Shown: piece after piece, positions 40,154 to 51,155 of the stretch
Numbering within the stretch: the stretch's first letter is position 1
Layout: each line of letters opens with the position of its first letter
Assembly: GCA_033239125.1 (NCBI GenBank)
Contig: BSWB01000006.1
Location: 32,604,001-32,668,000, forward strand
Direction of reading: 5' to 3'
Source: Fagopyrum homotropicum
Lineage: Eukaryota; Streptophyta; Magnoliopsida; Caryophyllales; Polygonaceae
Length of the DNA stretch: 64,000 bases
Translations under genes and position numbers: made by a program
The notes under the pieces: generated by a model
What the model was told of the DNA's origin: nothing
Seen by the model: only the letters and a program-made list of their open reading frames with translations
The model's database searches: none

Positions 40154-40530
40154 TTAGGGTTTTCGAACGTTTTTACCTCGTTTCGGTCGAAACGCTCAAA
40201 TTCCTTGCAGATCTGTAGTTGCAATCGGATCCTCTACTCTTTAATCGCGGTTTGGAAGCAGAAATCTTCGAAAACGAGCGAGAAACGAAGGAGGCGAGGT
40301 GGATCTGTCGCCGCGGTCGAGGAGGGTAAATAAAAAGTGAAAAGTAAAATTTTTCCCTATTTATACCGTTCCTGGATCTGCTGTCACCTCGGTCGAGATG
40401 GTCTCGACTGGCCCGAGGTGGTATGGACCGAGGCGGTTCTGCAGAAACCCTAGTTGCCTCGGTTGCTTCAAGAATCAACTCGGTCGAGGTGCTCTGACAG
40501 TGACCGAGGTGCTTCTGTCTTCTCAGAATC
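40154..40530 (-). promoter_or_regulatory. Element C internal ORF1 promoter candidate
   Basis: TATAAATAG at 40358-40366 on the minus strand, about 430 nt before the conserved ORF1 start. Palindrome cluster directly upstream (40384-40530). Telo-box at 40154-40162 and the ACGAG|GTAAAAA splice-donor-like site at about 40176, both collinear with B. Confidence 0.6.
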
Positions 40531-40656
40531 TCGAACTTCTGTCCTTCCAGATGTGTTTCTTCCTGTTGTCTGTCCAGAACGCCAAAAACAAAGCAAAGCA
40601 AAGCAAAAACAAAAACTATCTAAGCTAGACTAGAAAACGGGAAAGAAGAGCAATAC

Positions 40657-40674
40657 CTTGGGTTGCCTCCCAAG
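40657..40674 (-). other. Conserved post-pol hairpin (element C)
   Basis: CTTGGG/CCCAAG stem with a 6-nt loop, just past the pol stop, as in A and B. Confidence 0.7.
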
Positions 40675-40715
40675 AAGCGCTTGATTTAAGGTCGCTAGCT
40701 GGACCATAATGCGTC

Positions 40716-43700
40716 TCAAACGAGGTAGGAGATTCCCTCACCCCATACTTCACCTCCATCGTGGGGTGAAGTAAGTAGATCCATCAAACGCTCCAAGACG
40801 TGTAAGTGCTCGTCGGGGAATGAATCGTCTATGGGTGGGCTATCTGTCTCGCGGGAGGATTCCGGTAGCCGGCTGAGGTGATCCGCAACTGAATTCTCGG
40901 ATCCCTTCTTATCGCGGATCTCTAGGTCAAACTCTTGAAGCAAGAGAATCCATCGAATAAGGCGCGGCTTTGCATCTTTCTTAGCCAACAAGTAACGAAT
41001 GGCTGCATGGTCGGTGTAGACAATGACTTTCGCCCCTACTAGATAGGAACGAAACTTCTCGAAAGCATATACAACCGCCAATAACTCTTTCTCGGTGGTA
41101 GCGTAGTTGCGTTGTGCTTCATCTAGCGTCTTGCTAGCATAATAAATGGCGGTGGTCCGTCCATCTTTCTTCTGTCCAAGCACCGCTCCTACGGCTACAT
41201 CACTAGCGTCACACATGACCTCAAAGGGTAAGGTCCAATCAGGAGGCTGGATAATGGGAGCGGAGATCAACGCTTCCTTAATCCTGTAAAAAGCATCAAG
41301 ACACTCCTGCGAAAACTCAAAAACAACATCTTTATTCAAGAGGTTTGTTAGAGGTTTAGAAATCTTGGAGAAGTCCTTGATGAATCTCCTGTAGAAACCT
41401 GCATGCCCGAGAAAACTCCTCACACCTTTAACAGAACAAGGAGGAGGGAGCTTCTCAATAGTCTCGATCTTAGCTCGATCGACCTCAATACCTCGATTAG
41501 AAATGAGGTGTCCTAGCACAATGCCTTCATTAACCATAAAATGACACTTCTCCCAATTCAAAACGAGGTTAGTGTCTTCACATCTTTTAAGCACTAGAGA
41601 AAGGTTAGATAGGCAATCATCAAAAGAGGAACCATATACAGAAAAATCATCCATGAATACCTCCATGATCTCCTCTATGTACTCGGAGAAGATAGCCATC
41701 ATGCATCGCTGGAAGGTAGCGGGTGCATTGCACAATCCGAATGGCATCCTCCGATAAGCAAACGTCCCCCAAGGACAAGTGAAAGTGGTCTTCTCCTGAT
41801 CATCCGGATGGATAGGAATCTGGAAGAACCCACTATAGCCGTCCAAGTAACAAAAGTGTGAATGCTGGGCCAACCGTTCGAGCATTTGATCAATGAAAGG
41901 AAGCGGAAAATGATCCTTCCGAGTTGCCGTGTTCAGCTTCCTATAGTCGATGCAAACTCTCCAGCCCGTAACGGTCCTTGTTGGGATTAACTCGTTGTTC
42001 TTATTCGTCACAACGGTCATCCCTCCTTTCTTCGGAACGACATGCACCGGGCTAACCCACTTGCTGTCCGAGATAGGATAAATAAACCTGCATCCAACAA
42101 CTTAAGAACTTCCTTCTTCACAACCTCTTTCATGATCGGATTTAACCGTCTTTGAGGTTCCCGTGAAGTCTTATGATTATCTTCCATTAAAATTCTATGC
42201 ATGCAGAAGGAAGGGTTAATGCCAATAAGATCATCCGTGGTGTAACCTATGGCTTTTCGATGCTTTCTCAGGACATGCATTAGCTTAGATAATTCAGAAT
42301 CGGAGAGGGAAGCACTAGCAATAACGGGATAAGTAGAATCCGGCCCAAGAAAGATATACCTCAAGTGGCTAGGGAGTTGTTTAAGCTCCACAACTGGGGG
42401 TGCTTTCTGAGAGGGATATGTGCTTCCTCTTTCCAGTGGAGTGGTGTCAGAAACTGGACTAAATGCAATCTCAGTTTGAATCGTCTCGCTGTCGACCTCG
42501 GTCGAGGCGCAAAGGCGTTGACCGAGGTGTTCTTCAGACGCCTCGGTCCGTCCAGAAGGTGCCTCGGTCGAGGTACTGCTACTGGATCTGAGGCTGGAAA
42601 TCTTCGTTTCCTGGATCAGCTTCTCAGTTATAGCTCCTGGATCTTCTTCCAGTGCCTTTAAGCTCCGTATATCTGCATCACAAGAAGCATCTATACCTTC
42701 CTCCATTAAACTGAAGCTAATAACTCTTTCGAGTGGATCGTTAATAAGGATAGAGCTCACCAATTCCCTTGATTCTTCTTCATCGTAGATGTTGAAGATA
42801 TCATCAGTTAGTTGCTCTCCTTTCATGGCCGCAAGTAGTGCGAACTCCACCTCATCGCCACCAACGTTGAATTTCAACTTAGCGTTCTTGCAATCCACAT
42901 TGCAACCCGAAGTTGCTAGAAATGGCCTCCCGAGAATGATAGGAACTGGATAATCTGCGGGAATGTCAAGTACGACAAAATCTATAGGTAGATAGAAGTT
43001 ACCTAACTTGACCGGAACGTCCTCCAAAATGCCCACGGGATGGGTAATGGAGCGATCCGCCATGTAAAGTCGAATCTTGACCGGCTTGGGCTCTCCAAGA
43101 CCGATCTTAGTGCATAGCTCCAGCGGGATGATGCTCACGCTGGCTCCTAGATCACAAAGGGCTTCACAAGTGACATCCCCGACTTGAATGGGAATGCAAA
43201 ATGAGCCGGGATCTCTCAACTTAGGTGGCATCTTTTCCTTCATGATCTTGATAAGCTCCGAAGATTTGGATGTCATCCTAACTTCACCAACATCCTCCAG
43301 CTTCCTCTTCCTTGATAAGATTTCTTTTAAGAACTTCCCATAGGCGGGCATACCTAGAATAGCATCAAGGAAAGGAATGTTAATATGTAGCTTATTCATC
43401 AAGTCAAGAAACTTACCAAAGTGCTTGTCTAGATGTGCTCTGGCTCTGGACTGAGGGAATGGAAGTGGTGGTTTATATGCGGGAGGTGGAACATAAGTTT
43501 CTGTCGTTCCTCCTGCTTTCTGTTGCGCCGCCTCGGTTGGCATCTCGGTCGAGGTGTTCTTCGACTGGGTCTGGACCGAGGTGGTCTGCATCGAGCGAGG
43601 TACTGGATCTGCAGTTTTGAGTCCACTCCTCGTCGTTATGGCCATGCACTGGCCCTTAGGGTTAGTTTCCGTCTTTGCTGGAAGCTTCCCTGGATCTCTT

Positions 43701-45207
43701 GGCGCTTCATTCGCCCTATTAGCAAGTTGTTGTTCGAAGGACTTTTGGGCCCTCGAAAATGAAGTCATAGAATTCTCCATAGCACTAAGCTTGATCAAGA
43801 TTGCCTCCAGGACTGCGTCCTTCTTTTCCGGCTGAGACGAACTTGATCCTTGCCCTTGGCTTTTCAATGGAGTAGAAGAAGAAGAAGGAGAAGAGAGGAA
43901 AGGGTTAGAGGAATCATTAGAATTGGAGTTTGAGTGATTGTTACCGTGATTTTGGTTATTCGCCCTCCAATTGTTGCTATTGGATCCTCTATTGTTGTTG
44001 TTGTAGTTGTTGTTTCGGGGTCCGTTGTTGTTGTTACGGTACCCGTTATTGTTGTTGTTGTTGTTCCTTTGCCCTTGCTCTTCCTTCTTAGTTTGAGCCA
44101 TCAAGAGCTCCTTCAATTGCTTCACGTCGTTCTTCAAGGACGTGAGCTGGTTGTTGTTGGGTTGAGTCTCTTGAAAGTTGACTCTTTTAACTCCACCCTC
44201 AGCTCCTTGGTGGGTGTACTTCTCCATGTGCAAGGCTTGCTTCTCAATGAAGTCCCAAGCCTCGTCAACCGCCATGTCCATGAAGGTACCGGCGGAGAGT
44301 AGTTGGAGATTGAACTGGGTGCTTCCATCCAGCCCTTTGAAGTAGATCTCCAACAACTCAATCTTTGGAATCCCATGATGTGGGCAATCCAAAAGGATAT
44401 CCTTGAACCGCTCCCAAGATTTGGACAAGCTCTCCTTGTCCTTCATGATGAAAGCATTGATCTTCCCTCTCATTTCAGCAGTCTTTGAGGGGGAAAGAAT
44501 TTGGTCAAGAATTCTGTAGTCATCTCCTCCCATGTGCTAATTTTTCCTAGAGGAAGAGATTGATACCAAGTAAGAGCTCTATCTTTTAAAGAAAAGTAAA
44601 AAGGTCTTAGCTTGTAGTTGTTGTTCTCAATTCTGGACGGTCGCAAGGTTTCCATCAAGATCTCGTAGTTTTGAAGATGTTGATGCGGCGACTCCTTCTC
44701 TAGTCCTCCGAATTGGCATTGGCGAATCATGGCTAGAACTTGCGGTCGAAGTTCGTAGTCATGATCCGCTGGATCTCCTAGGTTCACCCCTGGACGCCTC
44801 AGCTGTTGATTAGGGTCCATCCTTTGACCTAGGGTTTGTGGGATTCCTGCAAGAAGAACATCTCGGACTGGCATCCGAAGTGGAAGTACCTCGGCCGGGG
44901 CGTCAGGTACTGGAATCTGCCTCGGTCGAGGATCAACTACTGGATCCTCCCTCGGTCGAAGTAGAATCTGGTCCCGAATGGCTGCAATCTCAGCTTCGAT
45001 TGCTGCAGTCCTGGCATGATTCTCTTCTTTCTCTTGCCTTAGCTCTTCTTTACTGAGACGTAGCAGCTCCTGCGTCTCTCTCAATTGGGCCGCAAGATCG
45101 TGATCGTCTTGTTGGGCCATCTTCGCTTCTTTTAAGCGTCGCTTGTATGTCTTTTCTGGTTCGGGATCGTAAGGAACGATTTCCTTCCCAGTGCGGGTTC
45201 TTCGCAT
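40716..45207 (-). pseudogene. Element C gag-PR-RT-RNase H polyprotein, two indels, integrase deleted
   Basis: Starts at the ATG at 45207 (MRRTR). Coiled coil and gag core are in 44470-45207; a 1-nt loss in a C run (five C at 44489-44493 on the minus strand, six in B) shifts the frame. The frame 42017-44533 carries the rest of gag, the Asn-rich spacer, protease (DLGAS; PIILGRPFLATSG) and the PR-RT linker; a second indel near 42085 shifts it again. The frame 40716-42047 has RT with LDGYSGF, NAPATFQR and MDD (two Asp at residues 133-134 of this piece), RNase H and HLSRL. It then ends within about 40 residues: SFPDEHLH is followed directly by a PH...EVWGE tail. Integrase (about 450 residues in F) is absent at the same point and spacing as in A. 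The catalytic residues of PR, RT and RH appear intact. Confidence 0.92.
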
Positions 45208-45263
45208 GTACCTAAGAAAGAACCTGCAAAGATCGTCACTCAAGTAGAGTGGTTAGATGAAAC

Positions 45264-45308
45264 GGGGCAAGCGCCCCAAGAGCAAACCGTACCGGCTCGG
45301 TCTAGACC
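45264..45308 (-). other. Leader palindromes (element C)
   Basis: GGTCTAGACC (45299-45308) next to the PBS, and GGGGC-AAGC-GCCCC (45264-45277). Both correspond to the leader elements in B. Confidence 0.5.
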
Positions 45309-45312
45309 AAGT

Positions 45313-45329
45313 CCCCGGCAACGGCGCCA
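45313..45329 (-). other. Element C primer-binding site (tRNA-Asp)
   Basis: Exact 17-nt complement of the tRNA-Asp 3' end (TGGCGCCGTTGCCGGGG in element orientation). Confidence 0.94.
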
Positions 45330-45335
45330 AAAACT

Positions 45336-47084
45336 TGTTCGCTCCAAACGGTGTGTGCAAGCTTTAAATTTATAACCCTAGACTTAAGCTTAAAACAAGG
45401 ATGCGAACCCGCAGTGTACGGGTCAATCGTAGTAAAAGCAAGAAAATTCCAGGGGTCGATCACAGGGACTTGGTGAAACAAAGTCAATACGGTATGCTTT
45501 TATCAATACTAACCACAAGAGCAATCAACACAATCAAAGATGAATAAGATATCAAATAAAGCAAACATGCAATTCTAGGGATTAAGGCATCTAGTTGTGG
45601 TTCCAACTCAAGATCTATAGATAAGCGGACAAAGCTGAGATTTTTGCGTGGGGAAGGTGTTTCTAAAGTAGAGTAGATCACCGGGTAAGTCTCACTACAC
45701 ACTAATCCCAAACCGTAACTCCTATTACCGGGTAAGTCTCAAGGAATTAAGATAAAGAACTATAACCTCAAACTAACATACCATCTAAGGGAATAGAATC
45801 AACCTTTACCGGGTAAGTCTCAGGCTAACTCACAAAGATGGGATGGAAGCACACTCAAACCCCAATAAAGGATAAACCTTTATTACCTACACTTATGATC
45901 GTTAGTATACAAACTAAGGAATTACGGGGTAAGTCTCATCCTAAGCTTGCATTGAACCAGGAAGGTGTAATAAGAATAGGATTTGGCAAACTCTAACACT
46001 TAACTCTCAGTTATGGATCAGATAAGTCACCTCGGTCAGCCAGTTTCCACCTCGGCCGAAATGTTCATCGACTGAACGAGATGCTTAGGGTTAAGGTTAA
46101 AGACTCGAACTTTCAGGATCCTACTGGAATCTAATATTATTCTATCATTGTTTTTCCCACAACCTTCAGCCAATCACCCTAGAATCACACAAGGAAATTA
46201 GCCACTCATCATCATTATGAAAGTATTAAAATATAAGGGAAGAAGGTGAATATTTGAACAAAGAAGAATTTAACGAAAAGACTTCAATAACTGAATCAAA
46301 TATCACAAACAAGTGTTCCTTGGATGATAATCCAAATAGACAAGACAACAATTGAGGGATTTGAAGACAATCTTACAAAACCCTTCAAAAAGCTATAAAA
46401 GCTATGGACTTCTATCTTCCTTCAACCTTCAAAAAGGTTCTTCGAAGACTCCCAAATTGGAGTAGGCTGCTGCGTGATGTTTCAGCTGTAGGCGGGTTCT
46501 TGCGCTGATAGCGGATGTCGGATTTGTGGAAAATCCAACCCTTTTTATAGGAAAATAACCCTCCAAAGATAATAAATCTTAAGAAGATATTATCCCATAA
46601 ATATAGGTAAAATATATGATTCTGCATATCTCCTTCCTTCCAGAAGCCAAGCCCAAAAATATAAGATCACCTTCCAAAGATAAAAGATCTCAGCCAAGAA
46701 TAAAATATTCTCGCCGCGTCCTAGGTGTTCGCCTCGGTCGAGTCGGCGTCTCTGGATCACCTCGGTCGAGGTGAATCTGTAGTCAACCGAGGTGAATCTC
46801 AACTGGATGTGAAATCTCTCAAAACTGGTCCAAAGTAAATCTTTAATTCATGGCTATGCTTCCTGGATGTAGCTCCAAATGACTCATGACTCCTTTTTGC
46901 TCCTTTTTTGATGCAAAACGTACCATATTGCCTGCAATTACAACGAAACTAGGTGTAGACCTCGATTCTCGCAAAGGTAGATGAAATGGTAGTAAAATCA
47001 CATAATGTACATACAAACATGCAGATTATGAAAGATAAAACGTCCAAACAAACTCCAAAATATAGACTATAATTCATGCTATCA
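45336..47084 (-). repeat. Element C 5' LTR
   Basis: 1749 bp; about 5 substitutions from the 3' LTR. TATAAAAAG at 46541-46549 with the palindrome cluster upstream (46730-46796). Confidence 0.95.
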
Positions 47085-47723
47085 GTATACCTTAATTGGC
47101 CCAAGTGTATTATAACCGGGCGGTTACCGCTTGTCCAGTTAAGAATGGGGAAATTGGGAGGTGCTCTCGCGACCAATCCAACAGTCACGACTGAAGGATG
47201 CATACATTCTATTCATGCTGGTGAAAGGGGATGGATGCGAGGTTGTAGCGATTCTCGTGTAAAAACCTTAAGTTGAATTAGTAATTGGATAACATAATAA
47301 AAGATAATTATCGGTTGAGTGTGAGCATGCTATGTGTTTACTTTACCTTACGTGTGTTTATGCCTTTACTGTCTTTCTTATATCTAGAATGTTAGCTAAC
47401 GGTTTAGACCGATATTGTAGATGTTCAACAGGTTCAGGATGCTACTGAGTGATCCGGATGGTATGGTTTGTCAGGGTTCCCGTACATTATAGGACGGGAT
47501 CGGGTTTATGTTTACGTTGTTGTTTTATCTTTTGTTTTGAACTCGGTTGCGAGTCTTTTACGCCTTCCTTTTGTTTAAACCTTTGGTTTTATATTGAGTT
47601 TTAGTTTTCATTTGTATGTCCCTTGTTGTAAGATCCGTTGTGTCATTGCTACTCTAAGGGCCAAGACCCATTGTGTGGTCCTAGCCTGTAACACTTCGAG
47701 TTCTCAGAACTTGGGGTGTTACA
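47085..47723 (+). mobile_element. Z2, right part
   Basis: Continues Z2 after element C with GGCCCAAGTGTATTATAA, which resembles the inverse complement of Z1 near 300-320. It ends in a 37-nt near-palindrome (47687-47723) starting TGTAACAC and ending GGGGTGTTACA, the expected LTR-type terminus. The rest is AT-rich with no supported gene. Confidence 0.5.
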
Positions 47724-47780
47724 CATATCCGTTCTAATTCAACTTTTTTGTGACATGAGAATCTCCCGAAACTCGCCTTG
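47724..47780. other. Short flank resembling Z1 in direct orientation
   Basis: About 55 nt matching 124-183 of Z1 (CCGTTCTAATTCAACTT, GTGACA.GAGA, AAACTCGCCT). Probably a remnant of another Z-type copy in which Z2 and then E landed. Bases 47776-47780 (CCTTG) would be E's left target duplication; the partner is beyond the window. Confidence 0.45.
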
Positions 47781-49535
47781 TGATAGCATGTATTATAGTC
47801 TATATTTTGGGGCTAGTTTAGACGTTTTATCTTCATAAATTTGCATGTATGGATGTATATTATGTGATTATATTGTTATTTTGTCTACCTTTGCGGGAAT
47901 CGAGGTCTACACCTAGTTTCGTTGTAATTGTAGGTAAAATGGCACGTTTTGCATCGAAATGGAGCTAAGGAGTCATTGGAGCTACATTCTGAAGCTTAAG
48001 GAAGACCATAGGAAGCATGAAAATGATTAAGAAGATTTACTTTGGACCAGATTCGAGAGATTTCACATTCAGTTGAGATTCACCTCGGTCAGTTACAGTG
48101 TCACCTCGACAGAGGTGATCTTGAGGAGCGTCTTGACCGAGGCGAACACCCTGTCGCCGGCGAGATCTATATTTTTGGCTGAGATCTTTTTTTTTGGAAA
48201 GAAGATATCTTATATTTTTTTGGCTAGGTTTTTGGAAGGAAGATATTATTTCTGGATGAGTTATTTTGAGAGAGAGATATATTTTATAGAAAATTATCTT
48301 TTTAAGATATTTTATCTTTGGAAGATAATTCTCCTATATAAAGGGTTGGATTTTCTACAATTCAGCCATCTTCTGATCAAGAGATTTCTGGAGTATTTTT
48401 TGAGAGTTTGAAGGAAGAATTGAAGGAAGTATTGTAGGATTGAAGCTCAAGGAAGGAAAGAATCGTAGTTGGAGTTAGCTTTTGAAGGAGTTTGTAAGAC
48501 TTTCTTAGATTGTCTTTTGGTTTATTGTCTTTGCTGATTTGTTACTTGAGGAACGCAATTTGTTTGTTATTTGATTCAGTTATTGAGACCTTTTTCTTAA
48601 GGTTTTCTTGTTCGAATATTAATTCCTTTTCGATTAATTTGATTATTGTTATCATGATGATTGTTGGCTAAGTTTCTTATGCGATTCTAGGGTGATTGGC
48701 TGAAAGTTATGGGGAAGACGATGATAGAATGATCTTAATCCCAGCAGGACCCTGAAAGCTCGAGTTTTTAACCTTAACCCTAGAACACCTCGCTCAGTCG
48801 TTGAACATCTCGGTCGGGGTGGAATCTGACTGAACGAGGTGAACCTTTTCCTGAACCTATTCTGAGTTAAGAGTTTAAGTTTGCCAAATTCTATCCTTAT
48901 TACACCTTTCTTGGTTCAATGCAAGCCTAGAATGAGACTTACCCGGTGATTCCTTTGTTTGTTTACCTAAGATCATGAGTGTAGGTAATAAAGGTTTATC
49001 CTTTATCGGGGTTTGAGTGTGCCTTCATCCCATCTTTGTGAGTTAGCCTGAGACTTACCCGGTAAAGGTTGATTCTATTCCCTTGGATGGTGTGTTGGTT
49101 TGAGATTATAGTTCCTTTCCTTAGTGCCTTGAGACTTACTGGGTAATAGGAGCTTTGGTTTGGGATAGTGAGTAGTGAGACTTACCCGGTGATCTATTTC
49201 CACCTTAGAAACACCTTCCCTTTGCAAACCTCAGCTTTGTCCGCGTTATCCTTTGAGATCTTGCGTCGGAACCACAACTAGATGCTTTAATCCCTAGAAT
49301 CTGCATTTCCTCTTACTTGACTTTATATCATCTTTGATTGTTATAATTGCTTTTAGGTAATTGCAATATTTGACAACATAATTCCGTGCTTTGTTTCATC
49401 TAAGTCCCTGAGACAGACCCCTAAAATTCTTGCTTTTAATACAATTGACCCGTACATTGCCGGTTTGCATATTTGTTCAAGCATACTTCTTGGGTTTCAA
49501 CTTTTAAAGCTTGCACACACCGTTTGGAGCGAACA
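47781..49535 (+). repeat. Element E 5' LTR
   Basis: 1755 bp, TGATAGCATG...GCGAACA. TATATAAAG at 48335-48343; an upstream cluster near 48080-48150 with a mutated palindrome (CACCTCGACAGAGGTG). Four ACTTAC(C/T)(C/G)GGT repeats at about 48930-49190. Confidence 0.9.
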
Positions 49536-49541
49536 AGTTTT

Positions 49542-49558
49542 TGGCGCCGTTGCCGGGG
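49542..49558 (+). other. Element E primer-binding site (tRNA-Asp)
   Basis: TGGCGCCGTTGCCGGGG, exact complement of the tRNA-Asp 3' end. Confidence 0.93.
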
Positions 49559-49662
49559 ACTTGGTCTAGATAAAGCCGGTTTCGGTTGTCTTTCGGGGAT
49601 ATTGCCCTTGTTGCTATTAACCACTCTACTTGAGTGTTTTCGCAGGATCTTTTCTTAGGTTT

Positions 49663-51155
49663 ATGCGAAGAACCCGTGCTGGAAAGGAAATCATTCCTTA
49701 CGATCCCGAACTAGAAAAGACTTACAAGCAAAGATTAAGAGAAGCTAAAATGGCCAATCAAGACGATCGCGATCTTGAAGCCGAATTGAATGAGGCATTG
49801 GAACAACTACGCGTCAATAGAGAAGAACTGCAGCGAGAGAGAGAAGAGACTCGCGCCAGAACAGAAGGAATTGAAACAGATATGGCCGCTCTAAGGGCCC
49901 AGTTTCTGCCTCGACCGATACCAGATCCTCGACCGAGGCATAACCCTGTCCCAGTTGCCCCGGCCGATGTGCACCTACCACCTCGGATGCCTATCCGAGA
50001 TGATCTTTTTAATGGAATTCCACAAACCCTAGGAAAGAGGACCCAATAAGCAAGTGAGGCGTCGAGGAGTCAACCTAGGTGATCCAGCTCAGCATGATTA
50101 TGAACTTCGACCGCAAGTTATATCCATGATCCGGCAATGCCAATTTGGAGGTTTAGAGAGAGAGAGTCTCCGCATCAGCATTTGCAAAACTACGAGATTC
50201 TGATGGAGACCTTGAGACCTTCAAGACTGGAGAACAACAACTACAAGTTAAGGCCTTTCTATTTCTCTTTAAAGGACAAGGCGCTTGCTTGGTATCAATC
50301 TCTTCCGCCCGGAAAGATCAACACTTGGGAAGATATGACGACGGAAATCCTAACTAAGTTCTTTCTTCCCTCTAAGACCGCTGAAATGAGGGGAAATATC
50401 AATACTTTTATCATGAAGGACAAGGAGAGTTTGTCCAAGTCATGGAAGAGATCAAGGATGTTCTATTGGATTGCCCATATCATGGGATTCCAAAGATCGA
50501 GTTGCTGGAAAGGTACTTCAAGGGATTGGATGGAGCTACTCAATTCAATCTCCAACTACTTTCAGCCGGCACATTCATGGATATGCCGATAGATGAAGCC
50601 TGAAAGTTCATTGAAAAGCAACCTTTACATATGAAGAAGTACTCCCATCAAGAAACCGAGAATGGAGCAAGGAGAGTTAGCTTCCCGGAGACATTATCAA
50701 ATGGATCTCAACTCACCTCGCTTACAATGAGGTAAAGGCATTGAAAGAGCTTTTAGTAGCTCAAATGAAGAAGGAGCAAGATGGCGGATATCAAGGAAGA
50801 AACAACTATCAAGGGCCGCGGAACAACAATTACAACAACAAAAGAAACTCCAACAACAATAATTGGAGATCTAATCAACAAAATCCCGTTAACCCTTATT
50901 CTCATGCTCATAATGCTCTTAACCCTCCCTCTTCTTCTTCTACTGCATTGAGAAGCCAGGAGCCTAGATCAAGTTTGTCCCAGCCAGAGAAGAAGGATGC
51001 AGTGCTGGAGGCAATTTTGATCAAGCTCAACGTTATGAAGACATCAATGAATTCACTTTCGAAGGCACAAAAAGCCTTAGAGCAACAATTCTTTAACAAG
51101 GCGAATGAAGCGCCAAGAGATCCAGGGAAGCTCCCAGAAAGGACAGAGAGCAACC
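49663..51155 (+). pseudogene. Element E gag (N-terminal and central part, broken)
   Basis: Start ATG at 49663 (MRRTR), coiled coil, and Pro/Arg stretch from CGACCGAGG repeats. A small deletion after PQTLG shifts the frame (stop at about 50049); further frameshifts follow near 50160 and 50450, and a stop near 50600. The Asn-rich spacer and the second helical stretch are present to 51155. D's insertion lies between two codons of the SNPKG motif, which reads through once D and one CAACC copy are ignored. Confidence 0.88.
51151..51155. repeat. Target-site duplication of element D (partner 61359-61363)
   Basis: CAACC on both sides of D, perfect. Confidence 0.93.

Larger units (their letters stand above)
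35318..47084 (-). mobile_element. Element C: very young Athila element encoding gag-PR-RT-RH, no integrase
   Basis: 11,767 bp with two 1749-bp LTRs that differ at only about 5 sites by eye, a perfect GTATA duplication, an exact tRNA-Asp PBS and an intact ORF1. The gag-pol frame has two small indels. Integrase is deleted at the same junction as in A. Gag, LTR and PBS are close to those of B. Confidence 0.95.
47781..51155 (+). mobile_element. Element E, left part: old Athila element (5' LTR and gag), split by D
   Basis: Plus-strand Athila element with LTR, PBS and a broken gag. It is interrupted in gag by element D and continues at 61364 to the window end. Confidence 0.88.

Noticed and set aside
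43934..44302. Val/Ile-rich hydrophobic ORFs opposite gag (also 25094-25453)
   Set aside because: Antisense of the Asn-rich spacer (AAC/AAT codons read as GTT/ATT). The apparent membrane segments are an artefact.
44489..44493. Programmed frameshift in C gag
   Set aside because: B has one more C and an open frame at the same site, so a simple 1-nt loss or read error in a homopolymer is the simpler reading.
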